A stretch of 64,000 bases of DNA. Origin: Tranquillimonas rosea. Lineage in GTDB: Bacteria > Pseudomonadota > Alphaproteobacteria > Rhodobacterales > Rhodobacteraceae. The translations under genes and the position numbers were made by a program. Location of the stretch: contig NZ_FOGU01000007.1 in NCBI RefSeq assembly GCF_900111315.1, positions 62,001 to 126,000 on the forward strand. Direction: 5' to 3'. Of the stretch, positions 34,920 through 48,103 are shown one piece after another (within the stretch, counting starts at the first letter, position 1; the number at the start of each line of letters is the position of its first letter). The notes beneath the pieces are model-generated. The model had not been told where the DNA came from, did not search any database, and saw nothing but the letters and a program-made list of their open reading frames with translations.

Positions 34920-35047
34920 AGCGTCCGGGGAGGGCGCCGGTGGACGTGTGACGAGCCGCCGCGCGCCGGGGCACACGCTCCGGGCCACGCAACGCAAGTG
35001 AGCCGCCGGGTTCCGCGCCCGTCGGTCAGCCAAGAAGGGTTTCCCCG

Positions 35048-37423
35048 ATGACCGCACCCGAATTGCGCGACGCCATCCTGCGTCACCTGACATACTCGCT
35101 CGGCAAGGACGCGGGGACGGCCACGGTGTACGATTGGCGGCTGGCGCTGAGCTATGCCGTGCGCGACCGGATCGTCGATCCGTGGTTCGCCTCGACGAAG
35201 GCGGCGTATGCCAAGCAGTCCAAGCGGGTCTACTACCTGTCGATGGAGTTCCTGATCGGGCGGCTTCTTGAGGACGCGATCGTCAATATCGGCCTGCTGG
35301 ACGAGGCGGGCGAGGCGATGAACGCGCTCGGCCAGGACCTGACGACGGTGATGCTGGACGAACCCGACGCAGCGCTCGGCAATGGCGGGCTTGGGCGGCT
35401 TGCGGCGTGTTTCCTTGAATCGCTCTCGACCATCGGGACGCCGGCCTATGGCTACGGCATCCGCTACGAACACGGGCTGTTCAAGCAGTCGTTTTTCGAG
35501 GGCCGCCAGCAGGAGGCGCCGGAGGAGTGGCTGCAGCAGGTCCACACCTGGGAGTTCGAGCGTCCCGAGGCGGCGTTCCAGATCGGCTTCGGCGGCAGCG
35601 TGAAAGAGCAGGGCGGACGCATGCTCTGGTCTCCCGACGAGGCGGTCGTCGCCACCGCGCACGACACCCCGATCATCGGCTGGCGCGGCCGCTGGGCCAA
35701 CACGCTGCGTCTGTGGGAGGCGCGCGCAGTGCACGGCTTCGATCTGGGCGCATTCAACCGCGGCGACTATTTCGGCGCCGCCGAGCCCGAGGCCTCGGCC
35801 CGCACGATCAGCCGCGTGCTCTATCCCGACGACACCACCGAGGACGGCAAGCGGCTGCGGCTCAAGCAGGAGTATTTCTTCACCGCCGCGTCGCTGCGCG
35901 ATGTCGTCCGCCGGTTCGACAGCGAATACGACGACCTGTCGCTCTTGCCGCAGAAGGTGGCGATCCAGCTGAACGACACGCACCCCGCCATCGCCGGGCC
36001 GGAACTGGTGCGCATCCTGCACGACGAAAAGGGCATGGCTCTGGACACCGCGATCGAGACCGCGCGCGGCTGCCTGAACTACACCAACCACACCTTGTTG
36101 CCCGAGGCGCTGGAGCGCTGGTCCGAGGGGCTGATGGGCGATCTTCTGCCGCGCCACATGGACCTGATCCGCAAGATCGACGAAGTGCACGCCAAGGAAT
36201 ACCCCGCGCGCACGGTCGCCATGGTCGAGAACGGCGACGTCAAGATGGGCGAGTTGGCCTTCACCATGGCGAGCCACGTCAACGGCGTCTCGGCTCTGCA
36301 CACCGAACTGATGAAGGAGACAGTGTTCCAGGAACTGCACGCGCTGCATCCCGAGCGCATCGTCAACCAGACGAACGGAGTCACGCCGCGCCGCTGGGTG
36401 CTGTCCGCCAACCCGCGCCTGTCCTCGCTGGTTTCCGGCAAGATCGGCATGAACTGGGTCGACGACCTGGAGCAGCTGAAGGAACTCGAGCCGTTGGCCG
36501 AGGATTCCGGTTTCCGCGGCGACTACGACACCGCCAAGCGGTCGAACAAGGCCGAGCTGTCGAACTGGTTCGCCAAGACCCATGGCGTGAAGCTGGACCC
36601 CGAGGCGATGTTCGACGTGCAGATCAAGCGGATCCACGAATACAAGCGCCAGCACCTCAACATCCTCGAGGCGATCGCGCTCTGGCAGGAAATCCACGAC
36701 GACCCGAACGGCGACTGGACGCCGCGGGTCAAGATCTTCGGCGGCAAGGCGGCGCCGGGCTATTACTTCGCCAAGGAGATCATCTATCTGATCAACTCGG
36801 TGGCCGAGGTGCTGAACAACGATCCCGTCACCTCGAAGTATCTCAAGGTGGTCTATCCGCCGAACTACAATGTCAGCCTGGCCGAGCAGCTGATCCCCGC
36901 CGCGGACCTGAGCGAGCAGATCTCCACCGCCGGCAAGGAGGCGAGCGGCACGGGCAACATGAAGTTCGCGCTCAACGGCGCGCTGACGATCGGGACGCTG
37001 GATGGCGCGAATGTCGAGATCTGCGACCTCGTCGGACCAGACAATTTCTTCCTCTTCGGCATGACCGAGCCGCAGGTCGTCGCCCGTCGCGCCGACCCCG
37101 AGCATGCCGCCAACGCCATCGCCGCCGATCCGCGCCTGGCCCGCGCGATCGAGGCCATCCGCAACGGCGCCTTCTCGGGCGGCGATGCCGAGCGGTTCAA
37201 GCCCATCGCCGACGACCTGAGCGGCAAGGACTATTTCCTCGTCTGTTCGGACTTCACCGATTACTGGCGCGCGCAGCGAGAGGTCGACGCCGCCTACCGC
37301 GACAGCGACACCTGGACGCGCATGGCCGTTCTGAACACCGCGCGGTCGGGCTGGTTCAGCTCCGACAGGACGATCCGCGGATACATGTCGGACGTGTGGA
37401 GAGCGTCATCCGCGCTGGCATGA
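35048..37423 (+). CDS. glgP: Glycogen phosphorylase
   Basis: GlgP releases glucose-1-phosphate from glycogen ends using phosphate and pyridoxal phosphate. The 791-residue protein is of usual length. It has YYLSMEFLIGRLL and GNGGLGRLAACFLESL near the start, and the PLP-lysine region KEASGTGNMKFALNGALTIG near 630. It is the first gene of the glycogen operon, placing degradation and synthesis under one control. Upstream is a 228 bp leader with the AglR-type site; ATG 35048 follows AAGAAGGG. Confidence 0.96.
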   Translation: MTAPELRDAILRHLTYSLGKDAGTATVYDWRLALSYAVRDRIVDPWFASTKAAYAKQSKRVYYLSMEFLIGRLLEDAIVNIGLLDEAGEAMNALGQDLTTVMLDEPDAALGNGGLGRLAACFLESLSTIGTPAYGYGIRYEHGLFKQSFFEGRQQEAPEEWLQQVHTWEFERPEAAFQIGFGGSVKEQGGRMLWSPDEAVVATAHDTPIIGWRGRWANTLRLWEARAVHGFDLGAFNRGDYFGAAEPEASARTISRVLYPDDTTEDGKRLRLKQEYFFTAASLRDVVRRFDSEYDDLSLLPQKVAIQLNDTHPAIAGPELVRILHDEKGMALDTAIETARGCLNYTNHTLLPEALERWSEGLMGDLLPRHMDLIRKIDEVHAKEYPARTVAMVENGDVKMGELAFTMASHVNGVSALHTELMKETVFQELHALHPERIVNQTNGVTPRRWVLSANPRLSSLVSGKIGMNWVDDLEQLKELEPLAEDSGFRGDYDTAKRSNKAELSNWFAKTHGVKLDPEAMFDVQIKRIHEYKRQHLNILEAIALWQEIHDDPNGDWTPRVKIFGGKAAPGYYFAKEIIYLINSVAEVLNNDPVTSKYLKVVYPPNYNVSLAEQLIPAADLSEQISTAGKEASGTGNMKFALNGALTIGTLDGANVEICDLVGPDNFFLFGMTEPQVVARRADPEHAANAIAADPRLARAIEAIRNGAFSGGDAERFKPIADDLSGKDYFLVCSDFTDYWRAQREVDAAYRDSDTWTRMAVLNTARSGWFSSDRTIRGYMSDVWRASSALA

Positions 37424-37486
37424 GCGGCGGGAACAGGCAGCGGACAAGCCTGTTGAGACGGTAGCGAAAAGCAATAGGGTGGTCAT

Positions 37487-39694
37487 ATGACATCGACACC
37501 GACCGGCGCCGCGACATTGGACGACACCCAGATCCGCCGTCTGGACGAGGGACGGCACGACGACCCTTTCGCTGTCCTGGGACCACGGGATACCGGCGAA
37601 GCGACCCGCGTGACGGCAATGGATCCGGGCGCCGATCGGATGTGCGCCGTGGTGGACGGGATCGAACACCCGCTCGAGCGGCTCGCCAAGGGCCGCGCGG
37701 TGTTTTCCGGCGACATCCCCCACGGCGCCCGCTACCGGTTGCGCGGACATACCTCCGACGGCCAGAGCTGGGAATACGAGGATCCCTATCGCTTCGGCCC
37801 GGTGATGGGCGCCCATGACGAATACTACCTGGGCGAAGGCACGCACCAGCGCATCTGGCAGGCCCTGGGCGCGCACGTGATGCAGCACCAGGGAGTCGAC
37901 GGCACGCACTTCGCCGTCTGGGCGCCGAACGCGCAGCGCGTCAGCGTGGTGGGCGAGTTCAATTTCTGGGACGGTCGCCGCCATCAGATGCGCAAGCGCG
38001 GCATGACCGGCGTGTGGGAGATCTTCATCCCCGGCCTCGGCGAGGGCACGGTCTACAAGTACGAGATCCTCGGCGCGGACGGCGCGCTGCAGCCGCTCAA
38101 GGCCGATCCCGTCGGCTTCGGCAGCCAGCACCCGCCGCAGAATGCCAGCGTGGTCCGCGACATCCGCGGCTATGGTTGGGAGGATTACGATTGGATGGCG
38201 GGCAGGGCCGGACGCAACGCTGTGAGTGCGCCGATCTCGATCTACGAGGTGCACCTGGGCTCGTGGAAGCGCTTTGCCGACCAGGGCAACCGGCCCCTGT
38301 CCTACAAGGAGGCCGCCAAGCAGCTGGTCGAGTACGTCTACGACATGGGCTTTACCCATATCGAGTTCCTGCCGCTCAGCGAGTACCCCTTCGACGGCTC
38401 GTGGGGGTATCAGCCGGTGGGCCTGTTCGCGCCGACGATCCGCCACGGCCCCCCGCACGAGTTCCGCGACCTGATCGAGGCGGCCCACCTGAAAGGTCTG
38501 GGCGTGCTGATGGACTGGGTGCCCGGCCATTTCCCGACCGATCCGCACGGGCTGGGCTATTTCGACGGCACGCATCTCTATGAGCATGCGGACCCGCGCG
38601 AGGGCTTCCACCAGGACTGGAACACACTGATCTACAATTACGGCCGGACCGAGGTGCGCAACTTCCTCGTGTCGAACGCGCTCTACTGGCTGGACGAGTA
38701 CCATGTCGACGGCCTGCGCGTGGATGCCGTGGCCTCGATGCTGTACCGCGACTATTCGCGCGGCGAGGGCGAGTGGGTACCCAACAAGGACGGCGGGCGC
38801 GAGAACTACGAGGCGATCGACACGCTGCAGAAGGTCAACGAGATCGCCTATTCCCAGTCGCCGGGCATCATGACTGCGGCCGAGGAATCCACGTCGTATC
38901 CGGGCGTGTCCCACCCTGTCTCCGAAGGCGGTCTTGGCTTCGGCTACAAGTGGAACATGGGCTGGATGAACGACACGCTCGATTACATCAAGCAGGACCC
39001 GATCAACCGGAAATACCGGCACAACCAGATCACCTTCGGTCTGCACTATGCCTTTTCCGAGAACTTCATCCTGCCGATCAGCCACGACGAGGTCGTGCAC
39101 GGCAAGGGGTCGATGCTGGGCAAGATGCCCGGCGAGCCGTCCGAGAAATTCGCGAACCTGCGCGCCTATTACGGCTTCATGTGGGGGCATCCAGGCAAGA
39201 AACTGCTGTTCATGGGACAGGAGTTCGCGCAGCCGTCCGAGTGGAACCACGACACCGGGCTCGACTGGGCGAAGCTCGACGATCCCGCGCACGAGGGCAT
39301 GCGGCGGCTGGTGCGGGACCTGAACTCGGTCTACCGCGCCTATCCCGCGCTGCACGTCAAGGATTGCGACAAGGACGGCTTCCAGTGGGTCGTGGCCGAC
39401 GACGACGCGAACTCGGTCTTCGCATGGATCCGGCGCGGCGGCAGCTTCGAGGATGCCGAGGTGATGGTCGCCTGCAACTTCACGCCGGTCGAGCGGTCGG
39501 CCTATCGCATCGGTCTGCCGCAGACCGGGCGCTGGCGCGAGGTGATGAACACCGATGCGGCCCTGTATGGCGGGAAGGATCGCGGCAACATGGGGGCGAT
39601 CACGGCGGAGGAGACGCCGTCGCACGGCCAGCCGGCATCGGCGACCGTCGTGCTGCCGCCGCTCTCGACGCTGATCTTCGTGCACGAGAAATGA
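37487..39694 (+). CDS. glgB: 1,4-alpha-glucan branching enzyme
   Basis: GlgB cuts and re-attaches chains to make alpha-1,6 branches. The 735-residue GH13 protein has an N-terminal CBM48-like part (about 15-230). Catalytic motifs are VDGLRVDAVAS (nucleophile Asp), MTAAEESTSYPGVS (Glu) and ISHDEVVHGKGS (Asp), followed by the C-terminal beta domain. It lies 63 bp after glgP and 66 bp before glgC on the same strand. Confidence 0.97.
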   Translation: MTSTPTGAATLDDTQIRRLDEGRHDDPFAVLGPRDTGEATRVTAMDPGADRMCAVVDGIEHPLERLAKGRAVFSGDIPHGARYRLRGHTSDGQSWEYEDPYRFGPVMGAHDEYYLGEGTHQRIWQALGAHVMQHQGVDGTHFAVWAPNAQRVSVVGEFNFWDGRRHQMRKRGMTGVWEIFIPGLGEGTVYKYEILGADGALQPLKADPVGFGSQHPPQNASVVRDIRGYGWEDYDWMAGRAGRNAVSAPISIYEVHLGSWKRFADQGNRPLSYKEAAKQLVEYVYDMGFTHIEFLPLSEYPFDGSWGYQPVGLFAPTIRHGPPHEFRDLIEAAHLKGLGVLMDWVPGHFPTDPHGLGYFDGTHLYEHADPREGFHQDWNTLIYNYGRTEVRNFLVSNALYWLDEYHVDGLRVDAVASMLYRDYSRGEGEWVPNKDGGRENYEAIDTLQKVNEIAYSQSPGIMTAAEESTSYPGVSHPVSEGGLGFGYKWNMGWMNDTLDYIKQDPINRKYRHNQITFGLHYAFSENFILPISHDEVVHGKGSMLGKMPGEPSEKFANLRAYYGFMWGHPGKKLLFMGQEFAQPSEWNHDTGLDWAKLDDPAHEGMRRLVRDLNSVYRAYPALHVKDCDKDGFQWVVADDDANSVFAWIRRGGSFEDAEVMVACNFTPVERSAYRIGLPQTGRWREVMNTDAALYGGKDRGNMGAITAEETPSHGQPASATVVLPPLSTLIFVHEK

Positions 39695-39760
39695 CGCCGC
39701 CCTCCTTTGGGCGATGTCGCCACCGGTCCGGCAGGGCCAGTTGAGGGGAGGGACAGAAAC

Positions 39761-41026
39761 ATGGCGAGACCAAATGCACGGCTGTCGAGCAAGACGATGG
39801 CCTTCGTGCTCGCGGGGGGGCGGGGGAGCCGCCTGCGGGAACTGACCGACATGCGTGCCAAGCCCGCCGTCTATTTCGGCGGCAAATCCCGCATCATCGA
39901 CTTCGCTCTGTCGAACGCGCTGAACTCCGGCATCCGGAAGATGGCGATCGCCACGCAGTACAAGGCCCACAGCCTGATCCGCCACTGTCAGCGGGGCTGG
40001 TCGTTCTTCCGCGCCGAGCGGAACGAGTATCTCGACATCCTTCCGGCGAGCCAGCGGGTCAGCGAGGACAAGTGGTATGTCGGGACCGCCGACGCGGTAA
40101 CGCAGAACATCGACATCATCGACAGCTACGACGTCGAGTACATCCTGATCCTCGCGGGCGACCACATCTACAAGATGGACTACGAGGTCATGCTCGAAGA
40201 GCATGTCGAAACGAACGCCGACGTGACCGTGGGCTGCCTGACCGTCCCGCGCGAAGAGGCGTCGGCCTTCGGTGTGATGGACGTGGACGACAGCCTGCGC
40301 ATCACCTCGTTCCTGGAAAAGCCGGCCGATCCGCCGGGCATGCCCGGCGACCCCGACAAGACGCTGGCCTCGATGGGCATCTATGTCTTCAAGTGGTCGT
40401 ACCTGCGCGAGCTTTTGCTGAACGATGCCGAAGAGTCCGAGAGCAAGCACGATTTCGGCGGCGACATCATTCCCTACATCGTCCGCAACGGCCGGGCGCA
40501 GGCGCACCGCTTCACCGACAGCTGCGTCAAGCACGACCCCTCGGCGCCCGCCTACTGGCGCGACGTCGGGACGGTCGACGCCTATTGGAAAGCCAATATC
40601 GACCTAACCAACTTTACGCCCGACCTCGATCTCTGGGACAAGAACTGGCCGATCTGGACCTATTCTGAGTCCGTTCCTCCGGCGAAATTCATCCATGACG
40701 AGGCGAAGAGGCGGGGCACCGCGGTGTCATCCCTGGTGTCCGGCGGTTGCATCATTTCGGGCACCGAGGTGCGCAATTCGCTGTTGTTCACGATGGTGCA
40801 CACCAATTCCTATGCGCAACTCGACCATTCCGTGCTGCTGCCGTATGTGGAGGTGGGCCGTCACGCGCGGCTGACCAAGGCGGTTGTGGACCGCGGTGTC
40901 GAAATCCCGGAGGGCCTGATCGTGGGCGAGGATCCAAAAGAGGATGCCAAGTGGTTCCGGGTGACGGACACGGGCGTGACGCTGATCACCCAGGCGATGC
41001 TGGACGCGAGGGCCGCCGCGACATGA
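39761..41026 (+). CDS. glgC: Glucose-1-phosphate adenylyltransferase
   Basis: GlgC makes ADP-glucose from ATP and glucose-1-phosphate, the committed and allosterically controlled step. The 421-residue protein has [14 protein letters not shown] with a nearby KPAVYFGGK (activator/substrate region), [10 protein letters not shown], and [10 protein letters not shown] left-handed beta-helix C-terminus starts near residue 320. ATG 39761 is preceded by GAGGGGAGGGAC. It overlaps glgA by 4 bp. Confidence 0.97.
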   Translation: MARPNARLSSKTMAFVLAGGRGSRLRELTDMRAKPAVYFGGKSRIIDFALSNALNSGIRKMAIATQYKAHSLIRHCQRGWSFFRAERNEYLDILPASQRVSEDKWYVGTADAVTQNIDIIDSYDVEYILILAGDHIYKMDYEVMLEEHVETNADVTVGCLTVPREEASAFGVMDVDDSLRITSFLEKPADPPGMPGDPDKTLASMGIYVFKWSYLRELLLNDAEESESKHDFGGDIIPYIVRNGRAQAHRFTDSCVKHDPSAPAYWRDVGTVDAYWKANIDLTNFTPDLDLWDKNWPIWTYSESVPPAKFIHDEAKRRGTAVSSLVSGGCIISGTEVRNSLLFTMVHTNSYAQLDHSVLLPYVEVGRHARLTKAVVDRGVEIPEGLIVGEDPKEDAKWFRVTDTGVTLITQAMLDARAAAT

Positions 41027-42459
41027 TCCCCGTCCTCTCGGTCGCCTCGGAATGTGCACCGCTGATCAAGACCGGCGGTCTCGCCGACGTGGTCGGGGCG
41101 TTGCCGCACGCCCTGGCGGCCGAGGGTATCGAGACGCGGGTGATGCTGCCGGGCTATCCGTCGGTGATGACCGCCTGCGCCCCCGGCGATCCGGTGATGG
41201 AAGAGGCGGGCCTGTTCGGCGGAGCCGCCTGCCTTCGCCCAGCGACCTACAGGGGATTGTCGCTCTACATTCTCGACGCGCCGCACCTCTTTGCCCGCGA
41301 AGGCTCGATCTATCTCGATGCCGAGGGCGAGGATTGGCCGGACAATCCCGAACGCTTCGCCGCGCTGTCGTGGATGGGCGCGCGACTCGCGGCCGAGGGG
41401 GGCGAGGACGGATGGGTGCCCCGCGTGCTGCACTGCCACGACTGGCAGGCCGGGTTTGCGCCGCTCTACCTGCGCGAGATGGGCGCGGCCGAGCGCTGCG
41501 CCTCGGTGATGACGGTCCACAACATCGCCTTCCACGGCTTCGCCCCAGCCGAGCGGCGGCACGAGCTGCGCCTGCCCGAAGAGGGCTGGCGGCCGGAAGG
41601 CTACGAATACTGGGGCCGGATCTCGGCCCTGAAGGCGGGGCTGACCTCGGCCGACCGGATCACCACGGTCAGCCCGACCTATGCCGCCGAACTGACGACG
41701 CAGGAATTCGGCATGGGGCTCGAGGGCGTCATCTCGGAACGGTCCTCGGACCTGGCGGGGATCCTGAACGGGATCGACCTCGATGCGTGGAATCCCGCGA
41801 CGGACCCGGCGATCCTGACCTACAAGACCCATCGCGGAAAGGCGCGGAACCGCGCCGCGCTCAGGGCCGAGCTGGGGCTGTACGACAGCGGCGGCCCGCT
41901 GGCCGTTGTCGTGTCGCGGCTGACGCATCAGAAGGGGTTGGACCTTCTGCTCGAGGCGCTGCCGGAGTTTCTGGAGGCGGGCGGACAGCTTGGCATGCTG
42001 GGCTCGGGCGACCGGCGGATGGAGGTCGCCTGGCAGGAGATCGCCGCCGAGCATCCGAACGTCGCCGTGCGCATCGGCTATGACGAGGCGCTGGCCCACC
42101 GGTTGATCGCCGGCGGCGACGCGATCCTCGTGCCCTCGCGGTTCGAACCGTGCGGGCTGACGCAGCTTTACGGTCTGCGCTACGGCACGGTGCCCGTCGT
42201 CGCCCAGACCGGCGGACTGGCCGACACGGTCATCTCCGCCAACGATGCCGCACTCAGGGCGGGCGTGGCCACCGGTCTGACCTTTTCGCCCGTCACGGCG
42301 CCGGCGCTCGGGCGGGCGCTGTCGCGGGTGACGGCCCTCTTTGCCGATCACGAGGTCTGGGGCCGGATACAGCGCAACGCGATGCGCCATCCTGTGGGCT
42401 GGGACGTGTCGGCGGCGGCCTATGCCGCTCTCTACCACGATCTTCTTCGGGATAAATGA
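41023..42459 (+). CDS. glgA: Glycogen synthase (ADP-glucose dependent)
   Basis: GlgA, a GT5 enzyme, extends alpha-1,4 chains. The 478-residue protein has the ADP-glucose-binding [13 protein letters not shown] at 16-28, [20 protein letters not shown] and the late [20 protein letters not shown] with its catalytic Glu. It is coupled by 4 bp overlaps to glgC and glgX. Confidence 0.97.
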   Translation: MIPVLSVASECAPLIKTGGLADVVGALPHALAAEGIETRVMLPGYPSVMTACAPGDPVMEEAGLFGGAACLRPATYRGLSLYILDAPHLFAREGSIYLDAEGEDWPDNPERFAALSWMGARLAAEGGEDGWVPRVLHCHDWQAGFAPLYLREMGAAERCASVMTVHNIAFHGFAPAERRHELRLPEEGWRPEGYEYWGRISALKAGLTSADRITTVSPTYAAELTTQEFGMGLEGVISERSSDLAGILNGIDLDAWNPATDPAILTYKTHRGKARNRAALRAELGLYDSGGPLAVVVSRLTHQKGLDLLLEALPEFLEAGGQLGMLGSGDRRMEVAWQEIAAEHPNVAVRIGYDEALAHRLIAGGDAILVPSRFEPCGLTQLYGLRYGTVPVVAQTGGLADTVISANDAALRAGVATGLTFSPVTAPALGRALSRVTALFADHEVWGRIQRNAMRHPVGWDVSAAAYAALYHDLLRDK

Positions 42460-44545
42460 GCCAAAGCTATCCGATCAGCGCGGGTCGCCCCGCTCCGCTT
42501 GGCGCGACCTTCGACGGGGACGGCGTGAACTTTGCCGTCTTCTCAGAGAACGCGCGCCGCATGATCCTGTGCCTGTTCTCGGGGGACGGGCGGGACGAGA
42601 TCGCGCGCATCGACCTGCCCGAACGCAACGGCGATGTCTGGCACGGATATGTCTCGGGCCTGCGGCCGGGGCAGAAATACGGGTTCCGCGCGCATGGCCC
42701 CTATCGCCCGGACGAAGGACACCGCTTCAACCATCACAAGCTGCTGATGGACCCGTATGCCAAGCGGCTCACCGGGCAGCCGCACTGGCACGACGCGCTC
42801 ATGGGCTTCAAGGTCGGCGCCGCGCGCAAGGACCTGACCTTCGACAGCCGCGACAGCGCGCCGTACATGCCGCGCTCGGTCGTCGAGGACCCGAGCTTTT
42901 CCTGGGGCGACGACACGCCGCCGCGCACCCCGATCCCCGAGACGGTGATCTACGAGGCGCACGTCAAGGGCCTGACCGCGCGCTATCCCAAGATGGACGC
43001 GCCGGGGACGTTCCTGGCGATGTCGTCCGATCCGATGCTGGAACACCTGACGAAGCTGGGCATCACGGCGGTCGAGCTGTTGCCGGCGCAGGCGTTCCTG
43101 AACGACAGCTTCCTGGTCGAGAAGGGGCTGACGAACTACTGGGGATACCAGACGTTCGGCTTCTTCGCGCCCGAGCCGCGATACCTCGACCGCGGGCAGA
43201 TCGCCGAGTTCCAGCAGATGGTGGCGCGCTTTCACTCCGCCGGGATCGAGGTGTATCTCGACGTGGTCTATAACCACACTTGCGAGGGAAACGAGCTGGG
43301 CCCGACGCTGTCCTTCCGCGGGCTCGACAACGCAAGCTACTACCGCCTCGAGCAGGACGCGCGCTACTACGTCAACGACACCGGCACGGGCAACACGGTG
43401 AACGTGGATCATCCGATGGTGCTGCGGATGATCATGGACAGCCTGCGTTACTGGGTCGAGACGATGCATGTCGACGGCTTCCGCTTCGACCTGTGCTCGA
43501 CCCTGGGCCGCGTCGACGAGGGCGGGTTCGACCGCGGGGCTGCGTTCTTCGATGCGGTGCGGCAGGATCCGGTGCTCACACGGGTCAAGCTGATCGCCGA
43601 ACCCTGGGACATCGGGCCGGGCGGCTATCAGCTGGGGGCGTTTCCGCCGCCCTTCATGGAGTGGAACGACAAGTTCCGCGACACCGTCCGGCGGTTCTGG
43701 CGCAACGATCCCGGCGTGACCCCGATGCTCGCCGACCGCCTGCTGGGCTCTGCCACGCAGTTCGACCATTCGGGCCGGCCCGCGACCTCGTCCGTGAACC
43801 TGCTGACCGCGCATGACGGCTTCACGCTGCACGACGTCGTCAGCTATCGCCAGAAGCACAACCAGGCCAACGGCGAGAACGGCAACGACGGCCATGGCGA
43901 GAACTTCTCGGACAACATGGGCGTCGAGGGTGCCAGCGACGATCCCGAGATCGTCGCCGCCCGCGACCGGCGCAAGCGCAACATGATGGCGACGCTGCTT
44001 TTGTCGCAGGGCACGCCGATGCTGCTGGCCGGAGACGAGCTGGGCAACAGCCAGTTCGGCAACAACAACGCCTATTGCCAGGACAACGAGATCAGCTGGC
44101 TCGACTGGAAGAACGCCGACCGCGATTTCCTTGAGTTCACTCGCCGCCTGATCGCGTTCCGCAAGGCGCACCCGGTGCTGCGGCAGAAGCTGTTCCTGCA
44201 TGCCCGCGAACGCGCCATCGACGGGATCGAGGATGTGTTCTGGCGCCGGCCGGACGGTGAGCCGATGACCTCGGCCGATTGGGAGGATCCGGACACCGCT
44301 TGCATCTGCGTCGAGCTGCGCACCGCCTCGGGGACGCCGCGCTATGCCGCGCTTGAAACCGCGGTCTTCGCCGTGCTGAACGCGGGCCCGGCCGAGACGA
44401 TCATCCTGCCCGAGCAGCCCAAGGGGCTGAGCTGGTGGTGGGAGATCGACACCGCCCGGCCCGAGCAGAGCCCCGGAGAGCCCGACAACGGCAGCGTCAA
44501 CGTCGCGGCGAACTCGGTCGCCGTGCTGGTGCTGGAGGTGGACGA

Positions 44546-44549
<4 letters not shown>
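42456..44549 (+). CDS. glgX: Glycogen debranching enzyme (isoamylase type)
   Basis: GlgX hydrolyses alpha-1,6 branches left after phosphorylase action. The 697-residue protein has an N-terminal CBM48 domain (about 8-110) and a GH13 barrel with VDGFRFDLCSTLGR (Asp), LIAEPWDIGPGGY (Glu) and LTAHDGFTLHD (Asp). ATG 42456 overlaps the glgA stop, and the end overlaps malQ, so the glgC-glgA-glgX-malQ run is translationally coupled throughout. Confidence 0.97.
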
Positions 44550-48083
<3,534 letters not shown>

Positions 48084-48103
48084 GCCACCCAGAAGGAGAT
48101 CGC

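Noticed and set aside
38253-38280. Further AAGCGCTTT-like operator inside glgB (and similar hits in dctM and bglA)
   Set aside because: These lie in coding sequence where Lys-Arg-Phe codons (aag cgc ttt/ttc) produce the string by chance. They lack the full AAAGCGCTTT palindrome and are not near starts.
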